DNA from: Bathynomus jamesi
Taxonomy: Eukaryota; Arthropoda; Malacostraca; Isopoda; Cirolanidae
Assembly: GCA_023014485.1 (NCBI GenBank)
Contig: JAJOZX010000087.1
Span: forward strand, 1,020,001-1,084,000
Reading direction: 5' to 3'
DNA: 64,000 nt
In this document: in pieces, positions 33,210 to 44,415 of the stretch
Layout of the letters: each line of letters opens with the position of its first letter
Numbering within the stretch: the stretch's first letter is position 1
The notes under the pieces: model-generated
The model's database searches: none
What the model was told of the DNA's origin: nothing
Seen by the model: only the letters and a program-made list of their open reading frames with translations
Translations under genes and position numbers: made by a program

Positions 33210-33567
33210 GCTACTTCAAAGGGTTTTGTCATAAAGCCAATGGTTTTTATCTATCATGCACTATAAAGATTTTTCCAGTGGTTAGTTAATACGGGAACAT
33301 GAAAATGATTTTGACTTCACTGATATAAAAAATGGTAAGCAGAACTGATTTTTTTTCGCTTTCTAATTAAAAGTCAACCGTAGAACTTGAATATAGTTAT
33401 TTTTTACATTTTCTGAGGAGAAATTAGTTAAATTTAGAAATAAAATTGTGATGTATTGGCTCGAGCGGTTCTAGGCACGAAAATTTTTCACGGTTCCAAA
33501 TTTATCCAATTTTTTCTGGGTGAAGCTGTTAGTTAAAAGCTAAATCTCTCCCAAACACTCTATTTAA

Positions 33568-33645
33568 CCCTAGAACCACAACGTGGGGAGACCCTGCACA
33601 ACATACACGACTGTAGTATTGTAGAACCACGTTGTGGTTCCAGAA
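33568..33645. mobile_element. piggyBac-type mini-MITE, 78 bp
   Basis: TTAA lies on both sides (33564-33567 and 33646-33649). The ends CCCTAGAACCACAACGTGG and the complement TTCTGGAACCACAACGTGG are 19-bp TIRs. TTAA duplication with CCCTAGAA ends is characteristic of piggyBac elements. Confidence 0.8.
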
Positions 33646-34012
33646 TTAATAATGAATTTATGGATTTTTTGAGCAAAATAATTAAAAAAATTAAAACCTC
33701 AGAAATCCCCATATTTGCAGAATCATAATACTGAAATACTTACGATTTTATTGACACCTTCATGATATATTTTCTCTATATTCTTACTTCGAACAAAATT
33801 TCAGAAAGTATATTGAACAGAACAGCTTTCGGGGACTGAGAATAATTGCCTTTTTTTTTTTCAAGAAAATCAGCCAAAGAAAATGTTCTACCAAACCATT
33901 TTCAAATACCCATGGACAGAAAAACGTTCATACCATGTTATTGAACTTGCAAGACAGCGGATGATTTTTTAAACATCTGACCCTTTAAAAGGCTTGTATT
34001 TTTTCATAAACT
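33646..34012. other. No feature recognised
   Basis: AT-rich; nothing assigned. Confidence 0.45.
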
Positions 34013-34276
34013 GAAAAACATGCTCTGAGTGATGTCCTCTCAGCTCATTAACTTTTTGTATACGAACAATTTGTATACGTTTTCAATTCTTCTATTGTGT
34101 GTGGATTCTGTTTAAACACGCTCTTTTAAATAACCCCACAGGGGTTTAGATCTGGTGATGTTGGTTGCTATGATATTGCTTTACCATAACCCTCAGGAAA
34201 TCTGTTGGACAGGATCCGTCGAAAGTATCGTGTCAGTATCACGAGCTGAGAGGACATCACGCAGAACATGTTTTGA
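34013..34276 (-). pseudogene. Mariner fragment between inverted arms (fold-back candidate C)
   Basis: Positions about 34015-34048 (ACATGCTCTGAGTGATGTCC, TCTCAGCTC) are inverted at about 34242-34274. Between them the minus strand encodes KSVFKQNPHTIEELK-like mariner C-terminal codons and a decayed SPDLTP region (ITRSKPLWGY near 34130-34165). The arms correspond to the end of the same gene, as in the two neighbouring fold-back elements, but they are short and no mariner ends are seen. Confidence 0.5.
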
Positions 34277-34410
34277 ACTAGGGGACTAATTCCCCATGTG
34301 TAGAGATAGTACAGTAAAAATTTCATGCTATTATTTCAGTTAATAAAAAAATACAAACCTTAAAAATTGTGAAATGTTTTAAAAAAATCACCCAATATAT
34401 CATATATATA

Positions 34411-35091
34411 CAGGGTATTTATAGAGTCCCATCTATTTCAGTGAAAACGTAGCAAAAAAGGTAAAATTCAATAACAATATAATAGAAGGCATACATTTAA
34501 TGAATACTTAACATGATTCTACATGAGCACCATCAGTATCTCTACAGAGTTCGAATCTGTCAGCAGCATTGCTGAACACATTTTGGAGCATGACAGGGGT
34601 TATTTTTGTAACTGCTGTTACGATACGAACACGTAAATGTCCCAGCTTCATTCAGATAGCATTTTAAACACCGTCGTCTTTCAACAAGATGGGGCACCTT
34701 GTCATTACGCAAACATTGTTCGAGAGTACCTAAATGAACGATTTCCAAATCGGTGGATCGGACGTGGAGGCAACAGGCTTTGGGCGGCTCGATCTCCTGA
34801 CCTAACGCCCTTGGATTTATTTGCGTGAGGCTTTATCAAATCAAACGTCCATCAAACGAGGGTTACAGATCTGCAAGATTTACGTGCTCGTATCGTAACA
34901 GCAGTTACAAAAATAACCCCTGTCATGCTCCAAAATGTGTTCCACAATGCTGCTGACAGATTAGAGCTCTGTAGAGATACTGATGGTGCTCATGTAGAAT
35001 CATATGCTTAAGTATTCATTAAATGTATGCCTTCTATTATATTGTTATTGAATTTTACCCTTTTTCCTACGTTTCACTGAAATAGATGGGG
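34411..35091 (+). mobile_element. Fold-back mariner derivative B
   Basis: CAGGGTATTTATAGAGTCCC starts the element after (TA). Positions about 34428-34638 are the reverse complement of about 34879-35091, arms of about 210 bp with few mismatches. On the + strand the right arm is the transposase 3' end (codons ARIVTAVTKITPVMLQN to ELCRDTDGAHVESYA, stop, then UTR). The left arm is an inverted copy of it in place of the normal 5' half. The right end lacks a recognisable CCCTG terminus. Confidence 0.85.
34637..35011 (+). pseudogene. Mariner transposase, C-terminal half in fold-back element B
   Basis: VVFQQDGAPCHYANIVREYL contains the second catalytic Asp; ARSPDLTPLDLFA follows with 41 residues between the two Asp. 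A stop replaces the Trp of the usual FLWG, and the frame then continues GFIKSNVHQTRVTDLQDLRA to SYA at 35011. N-terminus and first Asp are absent. Confidence 0.82.
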
Positions 35092-35256
35092 ACCAACTTT
35101 TTGCAAAATTGCAGCTAAGCTTACTGGAGGGAAAAAAGTTAAAGCTATAACAACTTTCAACTTTATTTTTTTTTTTAAATCGAAAATAAAATTACCAGAA
35201 ACTCGAAGGGCCATAAAAAAAACTATATATACACGAATTTTCAAAATTGCAAGATA

Positions 35257-35258
35257 AT

Positions 35259-35329
<71 letters not shown>
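35257..35329. repeat. (TA)n microsatellite
   Basis: Long TA run directly at the left end of the DD37D element. Confidence 0.95.
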
Positions 35330-35331
<2 letters not shown>

Positions 35332-36965
35332 GGTGGTCCGAAAAAAATGACGCATTTTTTTAAAATTAATATCTCAGTAACCCCCTTCCTTATCATGACA
35401 ATTTTTATATGCAAGATACTTTCAAACTTCTTTTTTTGAATGCAAGAAACGGAATTCTGATATCTTTTATAGTTTTCTCGCAATTAACAAAAGTAACAAC
35501 ATGGGTCAAAAAAACGAATATCATGAGAAAGGAAAAATTTAATCAGAAATTTAACTAATTAATTTACAGTAAATGATCGATTGGACCACCACTCTGTTGA
35601 CACACTAATCTAAGTCTTTTCTTCCACACAAAAATAATACTTCTTACTTCATTAATGCCAATTTCTTGCCAAGATTCAAGTATTTTACTTTTTAATTCTG
35701 ATTCGGTGAATTTTTCTCGTCGACCTCGGTAAACCTTCTCTTTTAGTAACTCCCAAATTGAGTAGTCCATAGGATTACAATCTGGGCTTTGTGGTGGCCA
35801 CTCATTTTTCGTTATTAATTTTGGTGTATTGCTAATCAGAAACGACTGTGTGGCGTAGCTTGTATGCGACGGTGCTCCATCTTGTTGAAATATGAAATCA
35901 TTTTCTTGATACAGGCGACGACAATCCGGCAACAATTTTGTTCTTAAAAGTTCAATGTAATTTGCAGAATTCACCTTTGTCTTTTCAGTTTCAATAAAAT
36001 GAACATCTGTCTTGCCATTCCAAGAGACCCCTGCAGATATCATAACCTTTTTGGAGAATCTTGACGTTTCATGATACAATCTGTTTATTGAAATGTCACA
36101 CTTTTTACCACGCCCGTAGACAACATCATTTTGACGGTTTCGCGGAATTTCTAGAGTGAAATCTTTTCATCCGTGAAGACTATCTTTTTAATATCAACGA
36201 CAGAGAAATTATCAAGTAACTTTCTGCACCTTGTTTTTCTTTTATCCTTAACAGTATCACTTTTTCTAGAAGATACTATTCTTTTGAAGGCTTTTAGTTT
36301 TTGTGCTTTAATTATTCGGTGTACAGAAGAAGTCTTTCCAATATTCAAATGTTTAGCAATTGTTCTTTGTGACAAATGACTTCCTGGTTTATCTTCTTGA
36401 GAGCAGATTTTATCGTTGATGTAATCCACATTTTCTGGAACCGAAGCTGTTTTAGGTCTACCGCTTCCTGGTTTTCTGGCAGTACTTCCGATTCGCGAAT
36501 CTTCTTTAAGAGTCTTTCCACTGCACGCCTTTTCCACTTTTTGCCGGGAAACTCTTGCAATAACCTTCCAGTCTTCCATCCTTTTTCACAGTAACAATTT
36601 TAATGAGAATACGATCTTCCTCTGACAACATCATTAAGGGTACTGACGAATTGTAAAAAATAAAAATATCCACAATTTGACTTGTTCATTCCTGTAGAGT
36701 TTTGTAATAACTTGCAAAAATATCGCATGATATCGTAAAAAATGATATCGTATAAAAAACGGATATTATATTGCGATTTTTGTTTTTTTGACCCATGTTG
36801 TTACTTTGTTAATTGCGAGAAAACTATAAAAGATATCAGAATTCCGTTTCTTGCATTCAAAAAAAGAAGTTTGAAAGTATCTTGCATATAAAAATTGTCA
36901 TGATAAGGAAGGGGGTTACTGAGATATTAATTTTTAAAAAATGCGTCATTTTTTTCGGACCACCG
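35330..36965 (-). mobile_element. maT-like (DD37D) transposon, 1.64 kb, ~190-bp TIRs
   Basis: CGGGTGGTCCGAAAAAAATG at 35330 is inverted at 36965, and near-perfect complementarity continues about 190 bp inward to GACCCATGTTGTTAC. The right end lacks one G. A (TA)n run lies to the left and TATA to the right. One gene on the minus strand fills the interior. The high TIR identity and single coding lesion suggest a young insertion. Confidence 0.92.
35564..36579 (-). pseudogene. DD37D transposase with a single frameshift
   Basis: MEDWKVIARVSRQKVEKACS begins at 36579. A GSGRPKTASVPENVDY linker and a helix-turn-helix (HLSQRTIAKHLNIGKTSSVH) follow, then KKIVFTDEK (first Asp). A one-base indel near 36150-36160 moves the frame from FTDEKISL-stop into FTLEIPRNRQNDVVYG. 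The rest is open: IFQQDGAPSHT (second Asp) and PPQSPDCNPMDYSIWELLKE (third Asp). I count 37 residues between the last two, the maT/DD37D spacing. It ends GGPIDHLL. Apart from the shift all catalytic motifs are present. Confidence 0.9.
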
Positions 36966-37026
36966 ATATATACCTCTTAGCCTCATAGTAGTTCCGTGCG
37001 TCGGTCTTTCTTCACACGAAAGTCAT
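36966..37026 (-). pseudogene. LINE 3' terminal snippet
   Basis: GTTCCGTGCGTCGGTCTTTC and TTCACACGAAAGTCAT resemble the last bases of the LINE 3' ends at 29.6 and 52.67 kb. Very short. Confidence 0.5.
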
Positions 37027-38283
37027 ATACGCGTATATTGATTATTGAACTTTTGGAAAGAAATTTACAAGAAAATTCGTTGGAGGAAGACGTCGTACGT
37101 GATATATTGGGAATGACTACATTATTTTGCTAAATTCAAGTTTAAAGCAATATATACATCAAAACAATTTTCTTCAGGGAAAGTTTTCCAACGGTTGTTT
37201 TTAATATAGTGTCTGTAGATAGTCAGGGCCAACTTTGAAGTTCATACCTTCAAAGGTGCGGAAGGAGAGTCGCATAAATTGGAGCAACCAAAATCTTTCT
37301 TAACATCAAAACTTCTCTCTCATTCTATTAATATTTGAGTAAATAATAATCAAATAGAAGTAGAAAGACTGTGAAAATTACATCTGATTCGACTGGTAAA
37401 TAACAAAGTTAGCAAACACATGTTCGAGTCCCACTAAAGTTTCCATTTGATCATAGATGTGGGATGGGGATGGGATCTTTGTTTTCGTAGCTGATGATCG
37501 GGATGCTCTCAGAGATATTCAGCCAGGAAGAAGGTGCAACTGCTTATGCCTGCGGTTCTCAAATTTTTTAAGACCAAGTACCTCTTATATAAAACTGGAA
37601 TAACCAAAGTACCTCTCAAAAATATTTGCAAAAATAAATACTACTAAAAAAAAAAAATGTAAGATTTTATTGATAAAATAATAGTTTACGTTATTTACAT
37701 ATTATATTCAATGAGATCGATGATCCCCTTTCTTGCACAGAGTTCCGTAATGTTTATTCTGTGACACAGTTATTACTTTCTATTCAATGCTATTTTCATT
37801 CTAATCCGCGGTCGTCCGCAAGGGTGAATTCCAAATATGGGAAAGAGTAAGAAGAGACGGTGAAGGAATTATTGTGGATTCGAGTGTCATTTTCATATGA
37901 AAGATGGAATTTAAAGTAGGAAATCCTGAATTTGGAATGGGAATGAATCGATTTGAGAATTGCCTTCTTTGAGATTCTCATTCGCAGATTCCTCATTTTT
38001 GGCCAAAGAATGAAAACGAGTGGCAATGAGAGAGAAGAAACCTGCCAAGTGATGACCATCCTGGTTGGTGGTAAGTGGCTCATTCATATTTTGAGACGAA
38101 AGTTTGCAGTGATGTTAAGAAGCGTTTCCGTTGATAGTGAAAACACTGAAGTAAGTGCTTTTCTTTCACTTTGACTATTCTAAATGTCCAGACCGGTAAT
38201 GGTGAATTATGACAGGTACCAAATGTGGAAGGCAGCTTTCACAATGTACAAGCTCTTTAGGCGCAGAAAAATAATGATAATAA
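37027..38283. other. No gene; partial hAT-type end near 37552
   Basis: CTGCGGTTCTCAAATTTTTT at about 37552 followed by CCAAGTACCTC resembles one end of the MITE at 27602; no second end or duplication is seen. The remainder is unassigned. Confidence 0.45.
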
Positions 38284-38460
38284 TGTTTGGGCTTCCGTAA
38301 CGACAAAGATCATGTGACGGAGGGGACCTACAACTTTACCTGGGATCCAAAGTCCAGTACATCATCCGAATGCTGAGGACGGTCACCCATCCAATTAATG
38401 AAATGACCTAGCTACTGTTAACTTTGTTGATTTAACGAGAAGCGGCGTTGCAACGTGGCC
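38284..38460 (-). mobile_element. SINE, 5S rRNA-like head, tail A
   Basis: The minus strand has CAACAAAGTTAACAGTAGC and TTAATTGGATGGGTGACCGT (5S box C). The core TTTGGATCCCAGGTAAAGTT and tail A, CCTCCGTCACATGATC, follow. It is more diverged than the 14.7 and 18.3 kb copies, but TTGGATGGGTGACCG is the closest match to the 5S consensus. Confidence 0.75.
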
Positions 38461-38900
38461 ATAACATATTCCGTTTCTCTCGGTGGAGGATAAACATTTT
38501 GTCTGTCATAAATGTGTTCAAATACCTTTTTTCTGGGTGTTCATTTTATCTTATCATGCATCTGTATTTTAATTTAAATGTAGCGAATCCATTTCCAAGG
38601 GAAATCAACCTTTTTTTTCTCTTGGGGTCTTCTCGAATGGGATTTTCAAGACAAATAAATTAAAATTAATGGAATCTTTTCTTATTCCCCATTTCTCAAA
38701 CCTAAAATAAGAAAACCTTTGTTATATTCAAATGTCGTTTCCTACTGTACTCGATGAATTTCGCATTCGTTATGTCACTGACAGGATTTCTATTGTTATT
38801 TATTGATTTAGCTGTAATAGGATAATCTTAATTCAATTCTTCGCTTGAACTGCTTTTTATAAGATGGTTTTCTTATTTGTTTTGCATTATATATAAAAAT
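38461..38900. other. No feature recognised
   Basis: AT-rich; nothing assigned. Confidence 0.5.

Positions 38901-38965
<65 letters not shown>
38901..38965. repeat. (TA)n microsatellite
   Basis: Pure TA run; the SINE starts directly after it. Confidence 0.95.
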
Positions 38966-38966
<1 letters not shown>

Positions 38967-39182
38967 CCCCTGGATGGTCTAGTCACCTAGTGGTTAAGAC
39001 CCTGGGTTGCTGATCGGGAGGTCGCGAGATCGAGTCTGGGCGAAGACTTTGTAGTTTCCCATCACCCGTGGTGGGTCGTGGTTGGATTCTACATTAAGCT
39101 GTAGGTCTAAGGTGGGGCAACAAGCTTGACCTTCCTCAGAATGAACAATTCGGGTGCAAGCAAAACCAAGGGTAACCAAGGT
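38966..39182 (+). mobile_element. SINE, tRNA-like head, tail B
   Basis: The head starts GCCCCTGGATGGTCTAGTCA; CTAGTGGTTAAGACCC gives an A box-like sequence and GCGAGATCGAGTCTGGGC a B box-like one. The core GGTTGGATTCTACATTAAGC and tail B follow (CTGTAGGTCTAAGGTGGGGC, AAGCTTGACCTTCC, AATGAACAATTCGGG). The element lies between TA and TG/CA microsatellites. Confidence 0.75.
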
Positions 39183-39255
39183 GTGTGTGTGTATATATAT
39201 ATATACACACACACACACGACACACGCACACACACATATATATAATATATATATA
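39182..39255. repeat. (TG)n/(TA)n/(CA)n microsatellite
   Basis: Compound repeat between SINE and mariner. Confidence 0.95.
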
Positions 39256-40159
39256 CAGGGCGTCCCAAAAAAATGTATACACACTTTACAGCTGATAGCT
39301 CAATTGATGTTTCTTTCTTTCGAAGTTAAACCCATTAGAATTAATAATGGCAGTCAGACTAAGCTTTGAACAAAGGAAATTCATTCTAAAATGCTACTGG
39401 AAGTGTGAAAACGCAGTTGAAGTGCAAAGACAGTTTAGGAGGGAGTTTCAAACAGATCCACCAACGCGACTTACCATCACTCGAATTAGAGATAAGTTTG
39501 AAGCCGATGGAACTGTTCAGAATGTCCACAAGAAGCGTTCCGGAAGACCACGGACATCGACAAGCCCCACAAAGCAAGAAAGAGTACTGGAAACGTATCA
39601 CCAAAGTCCAAGAAAATCGTGCGGCAAGCGAGTCGTGAGGTAGGAATTTCAGAATCGTCTGTCCAACGCATTTTGAAGCGCTGTCAATGGAAAAGTTACA
39701 TTCCAAGATTAGTCCATGCTATTAATGAAGATGATCCGGACCGAAGAGTGGAGTATTGCGAGTGGTACTTGGCACGATGTGGATGTGGATTGGACGAAGG
39801 GGTTTCGTAGAATACCCTCCGCGTTCACCAGACCTCACACCACTAGACTTTTTTTATGGGGATACTTAAAAGACAAAGTCTACGCTATAAAACTTGCAAC
39901 AGTCGCTGAATTGAGAGCAGCCATTGAACGAGAATGCACACAAATACCAAACGAAATGTTTCGTAATGTTTGCGATTCCATTGCTTCGCGTTATCAGCAG
40001 TGCCTGGACCAGAACGGACGTCAGTTTGAAAACAGGCGTTGACAAAACAATTAAATAATGTCTGTAGATTCTATTACATTTTGAAAATGAAATGTATTTT
40101 AATAAACACTGCCTTTATAATTATTTAAAGTGTGTATACATTTTTTTTGGGACGCCCTG
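39256..40159 (+). mobile_element. Internally deleted mariner, copy 2
   Basis: Same TIRs (CAGGGCGTCCCAAAAAAATG), same internal deletion and almost identical sequence to the copy at 23722. Differences seen include CTTCGAAC versus CTTTGAAC, one extra A and a T-run length change. TA and (TA)n lie on both sides, showing the uninterrupted arrangement expected for the left end of copy 1. Confidence 0.93.
39347..40042 (+). pseudogene. Mariner transposase lacking the catalytic centre, copy 2
   Basis: MAVRLSFEQRKFILKCYWKC to [16 protein letters not shown], then [20 protein letters not shown] in a second frame, is identical in layout to copy 1. The deletion joins the EYCEWYLA region to the SPDLTP region. 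From 39856 one frame stays open as LFLWGYLKDKVYAIKLATVA to QFENRR, so the C-terminus is cleaner than in copy 1. It lacks the first two catalytic Asp. Confidence 0.9.
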
Positions 40160-40237
40160 TATATATATTATATATATATATATACACCACACACGCACAC
40201 ACACACATATATATAATATTATATATATATATACACG

Positions 40238-40294
<57 letters not shown>
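40160..40294. repeat. (TA)n/(CA)n microsatellite
   Basis: Long compound run at the mariner right end. Confidence 0.95.
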
Positions 40295-40297
<3 letters not shown>

Positions 40298-42100
40298 AAA
40301 ATGAACAATGAATAAATCAATATTCATTTTTACATAAGAACCAAAAGCGCTTAACGCGAGTTGGATAAAAATTTTATTTGTTGCTTTCTATTTTTGTTTC
40401 AGTGTCACAACCATGCGACCTACTATTTCTATGGTTTAGTCGTATCCATATTTCCATTTCTCATTTGGTAGAGAACTTATTACAATTAATTATGGTTATC
40501 CTGCATCTAACCCTCATCCCTAAATTTTGTTAGATTATGCACACACATTGCATATAACAGGATTGGAACCCGTAGTTGTACTTAGTCCTTAATACCACTC
40601 TTTGTCTTTAATTCTTTTCTTTTGAGTCGTCCCAATAATGACTTGTACTGTACGTACAAATTAAATAACTATGACATCATAAAGTAACTTAATTCTCTTC
40701 ACGTTTTCCATACCGTGAATACTGAATCACCCATTTGGTATGTGGATATCTTTCATGTTCAATGTATGGTAAATTCTTTAATAATAATAATAAAAAACCT
40801 TACACTCTATACCTCATTATTTATATGTTGTGGTGTTATGTAGTATAAATATTATTATTCAACCATATTCATCTATACGTCCATATCTTATCTTGACCAT
40901 TATCCTATATCATTTTTATTAAATATTCATTTTTACTCGTATCAGTCTACGAAATGGTACGAAACTTTATTCCTCCGTACCTGTTCGTTCAAAACCGTCC
41001 AAATACGTTCTCATGTATTATTTTTTTTATTTTTTTACTTTTTATTTTTTAATTATTTCGCCTCCCGCAATGAACTCGAAAACGTTTATGCAAGTGTACG
41101 CAATTCGCTAATCACAGCATAAATCGAACATCTGAAAACGAAAGACTTCCTGTCCCTCTGATTTCAAATTTATAACTTATTGTCATGTGTGTCATGTTGT
41201 GTATAAATTATCTCGTATATGCCTATGTACTTTGTGTTGTACTAATAACCATATATAATAACCATATATAAATATAAAAACACTGTAAGAATTGTAAACG
41301 ACGTAATGTACTTTAATGAAACTTTAATTAAACGATACTAAGTGAATATGAACTAATCCATAATTATAATCATAATTGTTGTAAACCCGAAATTACAATG
41401 TACTCAGGGTGTACTTGGATTGTACTTAATGTACTACGAAATTATGTCGCCCTTTAGGAATGCATACTCGGCGAAAATACGTTTATTTTTATTTTTTTTT
41501 TTTTTTTTTATTTGGAATCTTTCATCTGATCATGTGTTTAAAAAGGGGAAACTTAACCTTCAAACTGCATTCCCCCCAAAATTTAGATTGTATATAAATC
41601 ATGTAATTGTAAAATAATGTCACTTCTACTTCTTCACTCCGACTTCGATTACTTCGGATCACTCCCTTGTTAGCAGCCTCTCTGCGAGGAGGGGGCAGAG
41701 GCCCCTTGCCTCCTTAATTTTTAGATTTCGGCCTGAGCCATGGTCGAAAGAGGTCGAACCTCTACCTCCTGTAAATTCAGAGCACTACCTGTACATTTTT
41801 AGAAGTAAACTACAGTAAAAGAAAGTTTTTAATCTTTCCTTCGAGCCGTGCCTCGTCCGAGAATTCAGTCAGTAAAGTCGATAAGTTATAAAAAGAAAAT
41901 CGGCGGTCCTTCAAGAAAGTAAGAGTATTATAGAGAAAGAAGAATTAACAACTGTCGACCCTATAGCGAGAGAAAGAAATTAGAATATTATAGAAGAAAA
42001 GTATCGCGAGAAAATACCCGTTGCTGCCTCCCAACCAGAACCTCCGTCGCTTCGAACCAACCCAGGGCCATAGACGGAGGGGTTAACATATATATACAGG
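40295..42100. other. No gene recognised
   Basis: AT-rich with homopolymer T tracts (41020-41050, 41490-41510). About 41660-41760 is GC-richer (GCGAGGAGGGGGCAGAGGCC) and may begin repeat-derived sequence, possibly the 5' UTR of the LINE that follows. Confidence 0.4.
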
Positions 42101-42911
42101 CAACAGATAGTATAAAGCAACGAAGGACATTAGCACAAAGAGCACAAATAGGAAAAGACAAGCGTGCAATCAAGAAAACAAAGTGAAACTGTACCCCCAG
42201 TAAGGAGCAAAAAACAAATGCCCAAGTAAATATGGGAAAGGAATTATATGCAGATATTATGTAAAAGATAATTGTAGATATAAGAGTGTATATATGAGCA
42301 TCCCCCAGTATGCAATTTCTTCTACAATAATGGTCATTGTAAATTCGGAGACAGATGCAGATTCTACTACCCGGACATTTGCAGGACTTACACAAAATAT
42401 GGAACCTGCAAATACGGGAAAAAGTGCTACTAATCAACATCTACCGACGAATCCAAAGGACAAAGGACAAAGTTCAAAGGACAATAGGAATAACATGAAT
42501 AAACATATGCACACAAAAAGCGAACAAAAATTTTTCAACATCGCAGACACAATACGGCTGCTAAATGTCATACAACGCATGCAGTCAACACAGCTGGGAA
42601 CCCGGAGTCAACCGCTTCCTGGCAAGAAGCTATCAGAACAGGTAGGCGGAAACGGATCTCTCTCGGAGGACCATAGGGCAACTAAACAAGCGATACTGAA
42701 GGAAAACGAACTTGAAGTGCACAACGGACAACACAGAACAAAAAACATAAATATTGTCTTAGCTAATATTCAAAGAATAAAACCAAACCACTCACTCGGC
42801 AAAGTTTCGTACCCGAAAGAATTAATGGACGAAACAAGGGCGGACATCGCATGCCTCACAGAAACTCATCTTAAAGATTGCCAAGGAAATTGTGAAAGAG
42901 ATTGTCGGAGA
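42101..42911 (+). pseudogene. LINE fragment: CCCH zinc-finger ORF and start of endonuclease
   Basis: At about 42306-42428 one + frame reads VCNFFYNNGHCKFGDRCRFY and then CRTYTKYGTCKYGKKC. These are two CCCH-type zinc-finger repeats (C-X8-C-X5-C and C-X8-C-X5-C), ended by a stop. In another frame from about 42745, NINIVLANIQRIKPNHSLGK and RADIACLTETHLKD match the beginning of an apurinic-type endonuclease of non-LTR retrotransposons. CCCH fingers with an endonuclease are known from some arthropod LINEs. The fragment ends at 42911 where another repeat begins. Confidence 0.6.
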
Positions 42912-43080
42912 TTGTAGACACCAATCAACCAGGGAAGTACTCCGGGGGTGGGGGGGAAGACGTTAGACAGAAGATAGGAAGTGCTGGAACTCCCGTTTCT
43001 CCTGTCACTGTCCACCTTAGCTGATCTTCTGCCGTGTCTCATCTACCCTGTGAGCAGTCCAGTATGCTCTCAAACACACT
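42912..43080 (-). repeat. Dispersed ~165-bp repeat, copy 1
   Basis: The reverse complement of this block matches 62944-63103 over its length. Shared words include GAGAGCATRCTGGACTGCTC, TGGACAGTGACAG, ACGGGAGTTCCAGCACT and TTGGTGTCTACAA. It has no clear frame common to both copies. Confidence 0.75.
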
Positions 43081-43116
43081 ACAGTAGTACAGTACTCTCC
43101 CTATTCCTCACTACAT

Positions 43117-43419
43117 ATGCATGCATTTTACACACTACATAATCTTTTCAAACTCTTTCGTCTATGTCTCTCATCTGGTACTTTTCATTCCTGCTGGAAG
43201 TTCGCTTTCATTCAGCCTGTCCCAAAGAAGGGTGACTGCCCTCAACCTTCCAACTATCGTCCAATTGCTTTGATTTCTTGCCTTTCCAAAGTTTTTGAAT
43301 CTATCCTTAAGAGGAAGATTCTTAAACACCTTTCTTCTCACAATCTTCTTTCAGATCGTCATTATGGATTCCGCAAGGGTGATCTTCTTACATATCTCTC
43401 TGACTCTTGGTCATCCTGA
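43117..43419 (+). pseudogene. Reverse transcriptase fragment (LINE)
   Basis: The open frame contains SCWKFAFIQPVPKKGDCPQP, SNYRPIALISCLSKVFESIL and LLSDRHYGFRKGDLLTYLSD, the first conserved blocks of a non-LTR reverse transcriptase. In relatives RSTG follows FRKG, and it is missing here. The sequence stops at DSWSS, before the catalytic FADD box. It is a third LINE lineage in the window. Confidence 0.8.
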
Positions 43420-44415
43420 CCAAGCGATTTCGAAGTTTTCATAGCGTGCCGGCTTAATTTAACTTAAACTTGTGACGGTTATAAACGTTAACTACCTTAA
43501 CTTGCGCGATGCCGTCGCAGAAAGCGTCGTGTGCTAGGTGTGGGGTTAATCCGTGTATACTGATTTTAAAGATTACAACGGCGGTACTATGGCGATTACC
43601 GAGAGATCGGTTTGTTTCTTTAGTGAGTTAAGCGAAGAGATAGTTAATTTAAAACGTAGTGTACGTGACGTAACGGAAAGACTTGCAACGCTTGATGAGG
43701 ACAGGGGTAGGCTTCCAGTTGACTACTAACGTTGAAGACGTTAGTAAGTTGAAGGGTGAGGTTAGGAACCTAGTTTCTAGAATAGGTAGCTTATCGAGAA
43801 GGTTAGACAGAGTTGAGGAAGGGGTTAAGTTTGTCCGAGATTAGTAGACGGGGAGGGATTTAGAGTAGTTAAGGGTGTAGCTAGGCCACGTACGTTAGGT
43901 GATAGGAATCTCACCACCAATCGAGGTTTTGAACCATTTCGCCCAGTTTGATAGGGATGTGAACGAGGGGAAACGATTTTAATTGGGGACTCCTTAGTGC
44001 GTCATATGGATAAAGAGTTCGTCGAACGGAATCCAACGAAGAGGAGGAGGGTCCTCTACCAGGGGCCAGGGTTGACAGAATTAGGGACGAAGTAGATAGG
44101 ATTGATGTTCTCTCCCGTCACTCGATGTTGGTGATGATGGTAGGGGGCAACGACTCGTATACGAGAGTGCTGACCTTTTGGAGAGATACAGGGGTTAATT
44201 AGGTTCCTGAAGGCAAAGTCAGATAGGTCTTTAGTTCTAGGTATCACCCCTAGGCACGGTTTAAATTTTAGGATTACGTCAAAAAACAATATTTTTTAAC
44301 ACTAAATTAGAAGAGATTTGTGCTCAGGAAAATGTACCCTTCATAAAGCTGTGGTCAGAATTTAGTGAGCCTAGCCTTTTTATAAAGGATGGGGGTGCAT
44401 TTCAATGAAATAGGG

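Noticed and set aside
41988..42440. 150-residue minus-strand frame opposite the CCCH region
   Set aside because: The plus strand encodes recognisable zinc-finger and endonuclease motifs; the minus frame is a shadow.
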